Of a stretch of 64,000 nucleotides of DNA, positions 20,054 to 28,038 are shown one piece after another. Made by a program: the position numbers and the translations under genes. The DNA comes from Microbulbifer agarilyticus (GTDB lineage Bacteria > Pseudomonadota > Gammaproteobacteria > Pseudomonadales > Cellvibrionaceae). Where the stretch lies: the NCBI RefSeq assembly GCF_019800665.1, contig NZ_JAHVKO010000005.1, forward strand, positions 186,001 through 250,000, in the 5' to 3' direction. Position 1 is the stretch's first letter, and the number at the start of each line of letters is the position of its first letter. Under the pieces are notes generated by a model that had not been told where the DNA came from, did no database searches, and saw only the letters and a program-made list of their open reading frames with translations.

Positions 20054-21819
20054 GATGCTGTACCTCTTTCGTCCAGCTGCTTCGCCAGCTGTTCATCAGC
20101 CGGCGGAATATGTTCAGGTGGCACCTGCAGCAAGCGCATGGCACCAGTCATAACTTTGCCAAAAACCGGGGCCGCCACTTCACCACCGTAATATTTGGTA
20201 TTGGTCGGATCGTCGATCACTACCACCGCGGCGAGGCGCGGATTATCCACGGGCACGAAGCCGGCAAACACAGAGCGATAGCGATTGTCGACATAGCCTT
20301 CACGCCCTACCTTGTGCACGGTACCGGTCTTGCCTGCTACACGATAACCGTCCACAGAAGCGTGCTTACCGGTGCCTTCGGGGCCGATTACGGTCTCCAG
20401 CATCGCGGCAACTTGGCGCGCCAGCTCGGCATCAACCACACTTTCTGCCGGAGCATTTGTGGCAGCTTTTTTTCCCTGCTCCAAAATCAGCGAAACCGGG
20501 CGTTTAAGCCCGGCGTTGGCGACCACACTGTAGGCCTGAGCCAATTGCACCGCGTTCACTGTTAAACCGTAGCCGAACGCAAAGTTTGCTAGCTCAATGG
20601 GGTGCCATCGATCCCTGGTTGGCAGTATTCCCGGGGCTTCTCCGGGGAACCCGCTGCCAACTGCTTCGCCCAGCCCCAAGCGGTAAAATAGTCCACGCAA
20701 GGTCTCAGGCTCCAAATCCATTGCCACTTTGGTGATTCCCACCTGGCTGGATTTGGTGATGACCTTGGTCAAGTCAATCTCGCCGTAGTTCACCGGGTCC
20801 AGCAATGTTTTGCCTGGCAAGCGGATATATCCCGGACTGGTATTGATCCGCGTATTTGGCTGCCAGCGACCGGTCTCCAGTGCCGCCAGCGCGGTCAGTG
20901 GCTTAATCGTCGAGCCGGGCTCAAACTGATCGATCAGTGCGCGGTTGCGCATTGCGGCAGCCTTAACCCCGGCACGATTGTTGGGGTTAAAAGAAGGCTG
21001 ATTCGCCATCGCCAGCACGTCGCCGGATTGGGTGTCGAGGATCACCATGTAACCGGACGCGGCACCGTTTTCTGCAACAGCTTTTTTCAATTCCCGATAC
21101 GCCAGGTATTGCAGGCGCATATCAATGGTGAGCTGAAGGTCGCGCCCGGGGCGCGCTTCCTGCTGAACCGCCAGATCGCGCACCACACGTCCTTTAAGAT
21201 CTTTCATCACCTGGCGCTTGCCTGGCTCGCCCGCCAGGGATTGCTCATAAGCGAGCTCAAGACCTTCCTGGCCAAGGTCGTCGATATTAGTAAAGCCCAG
21301 CAATTGGGCAGTCACTTCGCCCGCCGGATAAAAGCGCCGGTACTCTTTCTTGCTGTATACCCCGGCCAGATCCAGAGCCAGCACCTTCTGCGCGCCCTCT
21401 GGTGTCATATGGCGACGCAGGTACATGAACCCTTTATTGCGATACTTGTTCAGGCGTTCCGCAAGACGGGCCGGCGGTGTGCCAAGCGCCGATGCGAGTA
21501 GACGCAACTGGTCAGCACTTGTCTCTGTTAACAGCTGAGGGTTTGCCCAGATGGTGTGCACCGGCGTACTCACCGCCAGCAACTCGCCATTGCGATCCAG
21601 AATACTGCCTCGATAGGCGGCTATTTCTTCGGTACGAATGGTGCGCGCGCGCCCCTGATCCTGCAGGAACCGGTAACCCTTATCCTGCTCGGGCAACACT
21701 TGCAGCCCAGCAAGATGGATCACCAGGGCCGCGGCAAGCAGGCACAGCAAACCGGCCACCAGCGCGAAGCGCCAGCGGGCAATACCCGGCTGTTGTTGCT
21801 GCTTTTTCACGGCACCCAT
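20050..21819 (-). CDS. ftsI: Septal peptidoglycan transpeptidase FtsI (PBP3)
   Basis: A class B penicillin-binding protein for septal crosslinking, partner of FtsW. A transmembrane segment (about residues 18-40) is followed by the non-catalytic dimerisation domain and the transpeptidase domain. The active-site motifs are STIK (303-306) and KTG (497-499). The middle motif reads SSQ (357-359) where E. coli FtsI has SSN. The codon is CAG, so the change does not depend on frame. It has 589 residues. Its stop overlaps the murE start. Confidence 0.96.
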   Translation of the reverse strand: MGAVKKQQQQPGIARWRFALVAGLLCLLAAALVIHLAGLQVLPEQDKGYRFLQDQGRARTIRTEEIAAYRGSILDRNGELLAVSTPVHTIWANPQLLTETSADQLRLLASALGTPPARLAERLNKYRNKGFMYLRRHMTPEGAQKVLALDLAGVYSKKEYRRFYPAGEVTAQLLGFTNIDDLGQEGLELAYEQSLAGEPGKRQVMKDLKGRVVRDLAVQQEARPGRDLQLTIDMRLQYLAYRELKKAVAENGAASGYMVILDTQSGDVLAMANQPSFNPNNRAGVKAAAMRNRALIDQFEPGSTIKPLTALAALETGRWQPNTRINTSPGYIRLPGKTLLDPVNYGEIDLTKVITKSSQVGITKVAMDLEPETLRGLFYRLGLGEAVGSGFPGEAPGILPTRDRWHPIELANFAFGYGLTVNAVQLAQAYSVVANAGLKRPVSLILEQGKKAATNAPAESVVDAELARQVAAMLETVIGPEGTGKHASVDGYRVAGKTGTVHKVGREGYVDNRYRSVFAGFVPVDNPRLAAVVVIDDPTNTKYYGGEVAAPVFGKVMTGAMRLLQVPPEHIPPADEQLAKQLDERGTAS

Positions 21820-21907
21820 AATGGAGACCTTCCCCTGACCCTGTTTTTCTTTTCTGTTGTTTTGGCTTTACTGCTTTGGCACCGCGCCAAAACACCTTCC
21901 CAACTTT

Positions 21908-22180
21908 CTAATTCTTAGAAACCAATACCCGCTCGGAGGGACCCGGCGCGTGCATATCCAGTTTTTCCTTTGCAACCTGCTCAATCCGGCTGTACGCAGA
22001 CCAGGCACCGCGCTCCAGCAACAAACGCTCCTGCTCGTAACGCAGCTCATCCCGGTGGCGCTGCGCCTGCTCCAGCTGGGCGGTCAAAACCCGACTCTGA
22101 TGCGTTGTGTGTACCACCCCCAAGGCGGATGCCATCACCAGCCCCCACAGCACAAACAACCACAACTTCTTCGTCGCCAT
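21908..22180 (-). CDS. ftsL: Cell division protein FtsL
   Basis: A small bitopic protein of 90 residues: a short basic N-terminus, one transmembrane helix (about 4-22) and a periplasmic coiled coil rich in Gln, Arg and Leu (about 27-62). It forms the FtsQBL complex that activates FtsWI. Position between rsmH and ftsI supports the call, since sequence conservation in this family is low. Its ATG directly abuts the rsmH stop (TAA ATG). Confidence 0.92.
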   Translation of the reverse strand: MATKKLWLFVLWGLVMASALGVVHTTHQSRVLTAQLEQAQRHRDELRYEQERLLLERGAWSAYSRIEQVAKEKLDMHAPGPSERVLVSKN

Positions 22181-23119
22181 TTATTGCGCCCGACCCGGCA
22201 AGCGTTCCGCCACTCGCATCACGGCACTTCTTGAGCGAACATTCTCACCGACCTCCTGGGCCTCAGCCTTGACCGCTTTACCCACAGAGCGCAGAGTTTT
22301 GTTTATCTGGCTGTCCATCACCGGCAATCCACGCGGCAACTGCGGCCCCTTTTCTTGCTCGCGAATAAAACGCTTCACGATGCGGTCTTCCAGTGAGTGG
22401 AAGCTAATAATGACCAGACGCCCACCTGGCTTTAACAGCTGTAGCGACTTGTCCAGCGCCTGATAAAGGTCGTCCAACTCACCATTTATATGTATGCGTA
22501 TTGCCTGGAACACGCGCGTGGCCGGATGCTTACCCTTTTCCCAGGCAGGGTTTGCAGCCTTCACCACCTCTGCCAGATCAAGCGTACGCTCAAATGGCTT
22601 TTCGACCCGGCGCTTGGCAATGGCTGCAGCCATACGGCGCGCAAAACGCTCTTCGCCGTACTCTTTAAACACCCGCGCCATTTCAGACTCGGATTCCGTA
22701 TTGACCCACTCGGCGGCACTCATACCGCGACTGGTATCCATACGCATATCCAGCGGCCCATCCTGCATAAAGCTGAACCCGCGGTCGGCCTGGTCCAATT
22801 GTGGTGAAGAGACCCCCAGGTCCAGCAAGATACCGGAGACCTGCCCCACCTTCCCGGCGGCCGCCTGATCCATATCGGCAAAAGAGCCATGCCAGATCGC
22901 AAACCGCGATTCCCCAGCAAAACGCTCACCCGCGTACTCGATGGCCTGTGGATCCTTATCCACTGCCAGCAGGCTACCGGCCTCTCCGAGCTGCTCCAGC
23001 ACCAGTGCACTGTGACCACCACGGCCGAAAGTGCCGTCTATATAAAAGCCGTCGGGGTCCACCACCAGGGCGTCCACAGCCTCGCGTAACAACACACTGC
23101 GATGCAGATCCTGGGACAC
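22181..23119 (-). CDS. rsmH: 16S rRNA (cytosine1402-N4)-methyltransferase RsmH
   Basis: An AdoMet-dependent methyltransferase acting on C1402 in the ribosomal P site, also called MraW. The SAM-binding region ([19 protein letters not shown]) is near residue 27, and the family motif [18 protein letters not shown] follows near 215. It has 312 residues. C1402 is also 2'-O-methylated by RsmI, which is encoded at 29567-30409 in this window. Confidence 0.97.
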   Translation of the reverse strand: MSQDLHRSVLLREAVDALVVDPDGFYIDGTFGRGGHSALVLEQLGEAGSLLAVDKDPQAIEYAGERFAGESRFAIWHGSFADMDQAAAGKVGQVSGILLDLGVSSPQLDQADRGFSFMQDGPLDMRMDTSRGMSAAEWVNTESESEMARVFKEYGEERFARRMAAAIAKRRVEKPFERTLDLAEVVKAANPAWEKGKHPATRVFQAIRIHINGELDDLYQALDKSLQLLKPGGRLVIISFHSLEDRIVKRFIREQEKGPQLPRGLPVMDSQINKTLRSVGKAVKAEAQEVGENVRSRSAVMRVAERLPGRAQ

Positions 23120-23148
23120 CCCTTTCTCCTGCGTTTGGTTAAATTCGT

Positions 23149-23592
23149 TTACAGGGAGAGAGAAGCCATCTCTTCGGGCATCTCACCATCCCCTTCGCTG
23201 TCGTCGAGCCAATGCATCCAGCGGTCTTCGCTCCACAATTCCAATTTCTTGCCCTGCCCCACCAGCATCAGCTTTTTCTCTAGCCCGGCGTACTCGCGCA
23301 GGGTGGGAGGAATCAGTACCCGGCCATTGGCGTCAACCTGCAGCTCACAGGCATAACCAATCAACAACCGCTGGGCGCGACGCGCCACTTTATTGAAACT
23401 GGACAGTGCCTCAATCTTAGGAAGGATTTCGCGCCACTGTGCATCAGGATAGACGAGTAAGCAGCGCTCTTCCGTATGCGCCGTCACAACCAGACGACCA
23501 TCACAATCTTCCAGCAGCGAGTCTCTTACTCGCGCCGGAATCGCCAGACGCCCCTTGGCATCCATATTGATTGCGTGGCTACCCAGATACAT
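23149..23592 (-). CDS. mraZ: Transcriptional regulator MraZ
   Basis: An AbrB-fold DNA-binding protein with two SpoVT/AbrB-like repeats (about residues 5-50 and 80-125), each containing an Asp-x-x-Gly-Arg element ([16 protein letters not shown] and [16 protein letters not shown]). It has 147 residues. In E. coli it represses its own promoter and the dcw operon by binding spaced TGGG-type repeats. A matching repeat array lies 98-151 bases upstream of its start. Confidence 0.96.
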   Translation of the reverse strand: MYLGSHAINMDAKGRLAIPARVRDSLLEDCDGRLVVTAHTEERCLLVYPDAQWREILPKIEALSSFNKVARRAQRLLIGYACELQVDANGRVLIPPTLREYAGLEKKLMLVGQGKKLELWSEDRWMHWLDDSEGDGEMPEEMASLSL

Positions 23593-23659
23593 GAATCTGC
23601 CGCTGCTCAGTTTCCCATTTCAAATGCACAGTTTTTAATCAGAAAAGCGGGGGAATTGC

Positions 23660-23689
23660 TCTATATGGCTGGCGAATGTGGGCAAACAA
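23660..23689 (-). promoter_or_regulatory. Probable mraZ/dcw promoter (Pmra)
   Basis: On the minus strand a -35 box TTGTTT (23684-23689) and a -10 box TATAGA (23660-23665) are separated by 18 bases. They lie about 70-95 bases upstream of the mraZ start and touch the end of the TGG repeat array, so a bound repressor would cover the -35 region. Confidence 0.6.
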
Positions 23690-23743
23690 CCACTCACAAC
23701 CACCAACACTCCACAATCACCCACAATTTTCCACTTTTCTCCA
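23690..23743 (-). promoter_or_regulatory. Probable MraZ operator: six TGG direct repeats with 10/11-bp spacing
   Basis: Read on the minus strand, TGG trinucleotides start at plus-strand CCA positions 23741, 23731, 23721, 23711, 23700 and 23690. The spacing is exactly 10 bp except for one 11-bp step. Most are preceded by G or A and followed by A, G or T. The known E. coli MraZ box is three TGGG-type repeats with the same 10-bp period next to Pmra. The repeat number, period and position all fit an enlarged version of that operator. Binding is inferred, not shown. Confidence 0.7.
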
Positions 23744-24212
23744 CCTACGACACTATAAATCTGAGCGGAGCAAAGTCAAGGAAATAGAGGGGAGAAAAGT
23801 AGAAAGGGCCCAGTAATTTCGCGGGCTACAGGCGAAGTGGTCACATTTTCGGCACATGTAAGGCGGCACAAAAGAGCTGCAAAGCAAGCACTTACTTTGC
23901 CAACCTAATAAACCACTTTAACTTCGCGCCAAAGTGCCATGACAGGCATAAAAAATCGTAGATGTGAGCGGGCACTTACAGCGTTCAAAGCAACTGGAGC
24001 AGTCTCGAGAGGATTTTTGCGCCGAAAGATGCTTTTTCCGCCATTCCTGAACTTACCCACACGACCAGAGACCCGCAGGTCGAGCCGGTGACGCAAGCCC
24101 CAACCAGACAAATAGAACCTAGAGGCATATAAAAATCAGCTTTTATTATTTTTAATACCGAATGAGTCGCTGTAGCTTTGCCATATCCAACTTTAAGCAG
24201 GAATTTTTCAGC
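23744..24212. other. Intergenic region between the mraZ operator and cysH
   Basis: About 470 bases with no supported gene. It must hold the cysH promoter. The last 60 bases before cysH are AT-rich (TTTTATTATTTTTAATAC around 24139-24158). No riboswitch or terminator was recognised. Confidence 0.4.
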
Positions 24213-24890
24213 ATGGGCCTTTCAGCAGGACTGAGCACGCAAAGCGCCGTTGCCCGCACCTTCCATCACGGTGCCGACCTGGACGCACTCAACCAGCGCT
24301 TCAAAGACAGCAAGCCCAGTGAAATCATGGAATTCACCATCGCCGAGGCGCAAAACCCGGTGGTGTTCACCAACTTTCGCCCCCTGGCAATTGCATTCCT
24401 ACACCTGGTAACCCGGGCAAAGCCGGACATCCCCGTTATCTGGGTGGATCACGGCTATAACACGCCGGAAACCTATCGCCATATCGAGAAGGTCATCAAA
24501 CTTCTGGACCTGAACCTGTACACCTATTCGCCAAAGATGTCCGCGGCGCATTACAACGCGGTGTACGGTGGGATTCCGCCACTGGACACCCCGGAGCACG
24601 ACTTCTTCTCCCGCACGGTAAAGCTGGAACCGTTTAACCGCGCCATGGAAGAGCTCAAGCCGGACGTGTGGCTGAATGGCATCCGCCACGATCAGAATGC
24701 GCACCGCAAGGGCCTGGATGTGTTTACCAAGGGCAACCATGGCACCATTCGCGTAGCCCCCATGTTCCACCTCAAGGAAATTGATGTGGAAGAGTACGTG
24801 TACGAGAACGAGCTGCCGGATAATGATGTGTACTTTGACCCTACCAAGGGTGAAGAGCATCGGGAGTGCGGATTGTTACTGCAGAAGTAA
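24213..24890 (+). CDS. cysH: PAPS reductase (CysH family), divergent
   Basis: A 225-residue member of the phosphoadenosine phosphosulfate reductase family, which reduces PAPS to sulfite in assimilatory sulfate reduction. The core matches CysH (KPDIPVIWVDHGYNTPETYR, about residues 70-89), and the only cysteine, Cys219, lies in a C-terminal RECG motif like the catalytic ECGLH of E. coli CysH. The four iron-sulfur cysteines of APS reductases are absent, so a PAPS-type enzyme is expected. The usual His after ECGL is missing (ECGLLLQK), and the PP-loop (FTNFRPLA) is atypical. The ATG at 24213 has AGGA ten bases upstream. An in-frame ATG at 24162 has no such site. Confidence 0.8.
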   Translation: MGLSAGLSTQSAVARTFHHGADLDALNQRFKDSKPSEIMEFTIAEAQNPVVFTNFRPLAIAFLHLVTRAKPDIPVIWVDHGYNTPETYRHIEKVIKLLDLNLYTYSPKMSAAHYNAVYGGIPPLDTPEHDFFSRTVKLEPFNRAMEELKPDVWLNGIRHDQNAHRKGLDVFTKGNHGTIRVAPMFHLKEIDVEEYVYENELPDNDVYFDPTKGEEHRECGLLLQK

Positions 24891-24988
24891 GTAGTCACTG
24901 GCCACTGTAAGTAACTACCGGGAGGAGGGTTCCCCACCCTCCCTCTAAAACAAGATTCACTAATTCCTGATACTCAAATCCCTGCTAC

Positions 24989-25648
24989 TCAGGAAGACAT
25001 AAACCTCTCCAAAGCGCCGCGGGAAATCAGCAATTTTACATTGGCGATGATGGATGCGCGCTCCGCAGGCAGGCTCAACGCCAGCTGCACAGCAGAGCTG
25101 GCAAGGTGCATACACACAAATAAAAACTCGTGCAGCGCCGGCCAGTTTTTCTCAGGAAACAAGTCGCGACAGAAAGCAAACACCTGCTCGGCATTAAAGC
25201 GACTATCCTCGATATCCAGATCCTGCAGCGACTTATCCGCGGCGGCACTCACTAGAAGGTCGCGAAATACCGGTTCACATTCATAGAAGGTAAAAAACTG
25301 GTCGAGCAGCTGGTGCAATCTGGACACACAATCGTCGAGGTCGCGTACTGGCTCAGCCACGGTGCTGCCAAGCGTCCCGCGAAACTCCTCCATATATTGG
25401 CGTGTCAGCGCCTCGATAATCGCCGTTTTATTGGGGAAATACTGATACATTGAGCCAGCTGTTACCCCGGCGCGCGCGGCAATATCCTGAACTTTCAGCC
25501 CGGCACTTCCCCGCTCGACAATCAATTCCTTGCACGCCTGCAAAATGGCATCAACCCGCGCACGGCTGCGGCTCTGGCGGGGTGCACGCACCTCGTTACG
25601 GCTAACTAGCTGCCCCTCCGGACCGGGCTTTTCGACACGCTTTGGCAT
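24989..25648 (-). CDS. TetR/AcrR family transcriptional regulator
   Basis: A 219-residue repressor-type protein. The N-terminal helix-turn-helix is clear (VQDIAARAGVTAGSMYQYFPNKTAIIEAL, about residues 50-78). It is preceded by a basic arm rich in Arg, with a variable ligand-binding C-terminal domain after it. The ATG at 25648 (MPKRVEK) was chosen because a GAGAG element lies just upstream. The open frame extends 46 codons further but would then include the operator DNA. It is divergent from the flavin monooxygenase operon, and two 23-bp inverted repeats in the shared intergenic region are the likely binding sites. The ligand is unknown. Confidence 0.88.
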   Translation of the reverse strand: MPKRVEKPGPEGQLVSRNEVRAPRQSRSRARVDAILQACKELIVERGSAGLKVQDIAARAGVTAGSMYQYFPNKTAIIEALTRQYMEEFRGTLGSTVAEPVRDLDDCVSRLHQLLDQFFTFYECEPVFRDLLVSAAADKSLQDLDIEDSRFNAEQVFAFCRDLFPEKNWPALHEFLFVCMHLASSAVQLALSLPAERASIIANVKLLISRGALERFMSS

Positions 25649-25689
25649 ATGGACTCTCACTGCTCGACACCGCGTATCATACCGGATAA

Positions 25690-25712
25690 AAACCTTAAAG
25701 TTATTCAGGTTT
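25690..25712. promoter_or_regulatory. Predicted TetR operator, copy 1
   Basis: A 23-bp imperfect palindrome, AAACCTTAAA-N4-TTCAGGTTT, with perfectly inverted outer arms AAACCT/AGGTTT. It lies 42 bases upstream of the tetR start and directly before the TTGACA of the divergent promoter. It matches copy 2 in reverse complement at 19 or more of 23 positions. Confidence 0.7.
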
Positions 25713-25713
25713 A

Positions 25714-25743
25714 TTGACAGGCCCGCAGGGGAGCCATTACCTT
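25714..25743 (+). promoter_or_regulatory. Predicted promoter of the monooxygenase operon
   Basis: A consensus -35 box TTGACA (25714-25719) with an 18-base spacer to a weak -10 candidate TACCTT (25738-25743). It is boxed in by the two palindromes at 25690-25712 and 25750-25772, so repressor on either site would block RNA polymerase. Confidence 0.5.
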
Positions 25744-25749
25744 TGAGCA

Positions 25750-25772
25750 AAACCTGAAACTGTTTAAGGTTT
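25750..25772. promoter_or_regulatory. Predicted TetR operator, copy 2
   Basis: A 23-bp palindrome AAACCTGAAA-N4-TTAAGGTTT. Its reverse complement is AAACCTTAAA-N4-TTCAGGTTT, the same as copy 1 apart from the central four bases. The two copies are centred 60 bp apart, close to a whole number of helical turns. It lies 33 bases before the monooxygenase start. Confidence 0.7.
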
Positions 25773-25805
25773 TGAGAAGGCCACACGCGACAACAAGGAA
25801 TAACA

Positions 25806-27215
25806 ATGGCTGATCAGCAAATGCAACCCGACGAGCCTGCCAACGACGCACCTGCCCACAAGGTAGCGATCATCGGCGCAGGTCCCGCGGGACTTGCCAC
25901 CGCGCGCGCGCTGCGCGCCATGGATATCCCGTTCACAAGCTTCGAAAAACACTCCGACGTGGGTGGTATCTGGGATATCGAGAACCCCGGAAGTCCCATG
26001 TACGAATCAGCCCACTTTATCTCTTCGAAGACCATGTCCGGTCACTACGGCTTTCCCATGCCGGAGAGCTACCCGGATTACCCCTCCAACCGGCAGTTGC
26101 TGACGTACATCCGCGCATTTACCGAAACCTACGACTTGCGGGCCGATATTCGCTTTAACACCCTTGTGGGCAATGTGGAGCGCACCGCAAATGGCTGGTA
26201 CCTGCGCACGCGCAGCGAGAATGACACCACCGAGGAACACAATTTCCGCTGGTTAGTCTGCGCCAGCGGCACCAACTGGCTACCCAACCGGCCAACGCTT
26301 GTCGGAGAAGACGAATTTGAAGGTGAGGTACTGCATTCAGTGAACTATCGCGACGCCTCCATGCTGAGGGATCGCAAGGTTCTCGTTGTAGGTGCGGGTA
26401 ACTCCGGGGTGGATATCGCCTGCGACGCCGCTGCGAACGCGGAGTCGGCCTACATCAGCCTGCGCCGCGGTTACCACTTCGTACCCAAACACATTTTCGG
26501 CATGCCGGCTGATGTGTTTGGAGCTCGCTCCAATTGGTTACCGGCCTGGGTACAACAAAAGACATTTGGACCACTACTACGCCTGTTAAATGGCGACCTT
26601 CGCCGTCTCGGCCTGCCGCAACCAGATCACGCGGTATTGTCCAGCCATCCGATTCTTAACAGTCAATTACTGCACTATCTGCAGCATGGAGACATTGCCG
26701 CGAAAGGCGCGATTGATTACTTGCGGGGCAAGCAGGTGTTCTTCAAAGACGGCAGCAGCATCGAGGTGGATACCATCATTCTCGCGACGGGTTATCACTG
26801 GCAGCTGCCTTATTTGCCCGCGAATACATTTGCCTGGGAACACGAGCGACCACAAACGTTTTTGAAAATCTTTAACCGCAATGACCCAAGTATTTTCATC
26901 AATGGCTACGTGGAGACGAACGGCGGCGCCTACAAAATGTTTGACGATATGGCATACCTGATCGCCAACACGATTGATACACAACGCAAAGGTGGCAATG
27001 CGGCAGAAAGGCTCGCGCAGTTTATTCAGGGCCCGGAACCAGATCTCAGCGGCGGCGTCCGCTACGTCGAATCTAACCGTCACAGTGGCTATGCCAACCA
27101 GCAAGCCTACGGCAAAGCAATGCGCAAAATGCGTCGCGCCATGGGCTGGCCCGACCTGAGTGAAGACTTTTATGCAGGTCACCCGACTTCGGCACAAGTC
27201 CAAAGCGCAATCTAG
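25806..27215 (+). CDS. Flavin-containing monooxygenase (class B, FMO-like)
   Basis: A 469-residue NAD(P)H- and FAD-dependent oxygenase. The FAD-binding GAGPAG (24-29) and the NADPH-binding GAGNSG (196-201) frame the FMO fingerprint FEGEVLHSVNY (171-181), of the FxGxxxHxxxY form. Baeyer-Villiger enzymes have Trp-Pro at the end of that motif, so N- or S-oxygenation, or an FMO-type hydroxylation, is more likely than ring expansion. The substrate is not evident. It is the first gene of a three-gene operon with an SDR and an epimerase/reductase, controlled by a divergent TetR regulator. Its start has AAGGA upstream. Confidence 0.85.
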   Translation: MADQQMQPDEPANDAPAHKVAIIGAGPAGLATARALRAMDIPFTSFEKHSDVGGIWDIENPGSPMYESAHFISSKTMSGHYGFPMPESYPDYPSNRQLLTYIRAFTETYDLRADIRFNTLVGNVERTANGWYLRTRSENDTTEEHNFRWLVCASGTNWLPNRPTLVGEDEFEGEVLHSVNYRDASMLRDRKVLVVGAGNSGVDIACDAAANAESAYISLRRGYHFVPKHIFGMPADVFGARSNWLPAWVQQKTFGPLLRLLNGDLRRLGLPQPDHAVLSSHPILNSQLLHYLQHGDIAAKGAIDYLRGKQVFFKDGSSIEVDTIILATGYHWQLPYLPANTFAWEHERPQTFLKIFNRNDPSIFINGYVETNGGAYKMFDDMAYLIANTIDTQRKGGNAAERLAQFIQGPEPDLSGGVRYVESNRHSGYANQQAYGKAMRKMRRAMGWPDLSEDFYAGHPTSAQVQSAI

Positions 27216-27224
27216 GAGGCGTCC

Positions 27225-28037
27225 ATGCAACAGGTATTAATTACCGGCGCTGCCGGCGGTATCGGGCGAGCTGCGGCAAAAAAATTCAGCGCCCAGGGGA
27301 ATAGCTTGTGGTTGGTAGATCGCGACGGTAGCGCACTGGAAGAACTCAGTCGGGAGCTGCCGCAATGCCGAGCGTCCATCGTGGACTTAGCAGACCGCGT
27401 CCAACTCTCGAATTTGTTGAGCGAAATAGAAAACTATTCCGGAGAGCTTGCCGTAGGCCTCGTCAATGCCGGTATTGCATCCACCTTATTTGTGGCAGAC
27501 AGCGATCCCGCAGATCTCGACCTGCAATTGGAAGTAAACCTGCGCAGTGCCATTCAAATCAATCGCGCGCTGGCCAAAAAAATGCTGACGCAAAAACACG
27601 GACACATTATTAACACTATCTCTGCCGCGGCGCTGGTGCCGCTGCCCGGGTCGGCAACCTATTCAGCCACCAAATTCGGCCTGCGCGGTTTTACCAATGC
27701 CCTGCATGCCGAGCTGCACGGTAGTGGGGTTTATGTGTCCGGTATCTACCCGAGCGCTGTAGACACTCCCATGTTGCGCTGGGAAGTACGTAACGGCGGT
27801 AGCCCACTCAATTTTGTAAGCACGCCCAAGAGTGCGGATTACATTGCCGAGCTGATATTGAAAGCACTGCGCACCCGCAAATTGGAATACTACAGCTCGC
27901 GTTCCGATAGCTGGATGGGCAAACTGATCGGCTGCGTGCCTGGGTTGCTGGTTCGCATTTACCCCTTCTTCGCCCGTCTGGGCCAGCGCGGCATGCAACG
28001 CTATCGTCGCCAAGTGGAATTGCAGGGGGAGCACTGA
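27225..28037 (+). CDS. Short-chain dehydrogenase/reductase (SDR)
   Basis: A classical SDR of 270 residues with cofactor motif TGAAGGIG (7-14), NAG at 81-83 and catalytic YSATK (Tyr146, Lys150). It probably oxidises an alcohol or reduces a carbonyl with NAD(P)(H). The C-terminal about 40 residues include a hydrophobic stretch (LIGCVPGLLVRIYPFFARLG) that may contact membrane or a lipid substrate. It follows the monooxygenase by 9 bases with an AGGAGG ribosome binding site. Substrate unknown. Confidence 0.87.
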   Translation: MQQVLITGAAGGIGRAAAKKFSAQGNSLWLVDRDGSALEELSRELPQCRASIVDLADRVQLSNLLSEIENYSGELAVGLVNAGIASTLFVADSDPADLDLQLEVNLRSAIQINRALAKKMLTQKHGHIINTISAAALVPLPGSATYSATKFGLRGFTNALHAELHGSGVYVSGIYPSAVDTPMLRWEVRNGGSPLNFVSTPKSADYIAELILKALRTRKLEYYSSRSDSWMGKLIGCVPGLLVRIYPFFARLGQRGMQRYRRQVELQGEH

Positions 28038-28038
28038 T

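Noticed and set aside
23690-23743. Regularly spaced repeats as a CRISPR-like array
   Set aside because: The repeated element is only TGG with a 10-bp period. There are no long repeats or spacers and no cas genes. A MraZ operator explains it.
24924-24942. GGAGGGT/ACCCTCC hairpin between cysH and tetR as a terminator
   Set aside because: Only a 7-bp stem, and no T-run on either strand. Possible but too weak to list.
25649-25786. N-terminal extension of the TetR protein to an upstream start
   Set aside because: It would make both predicted operators coding sequence, adds residues without similarity to TetR proteins, and lacks a ribosome binding site.
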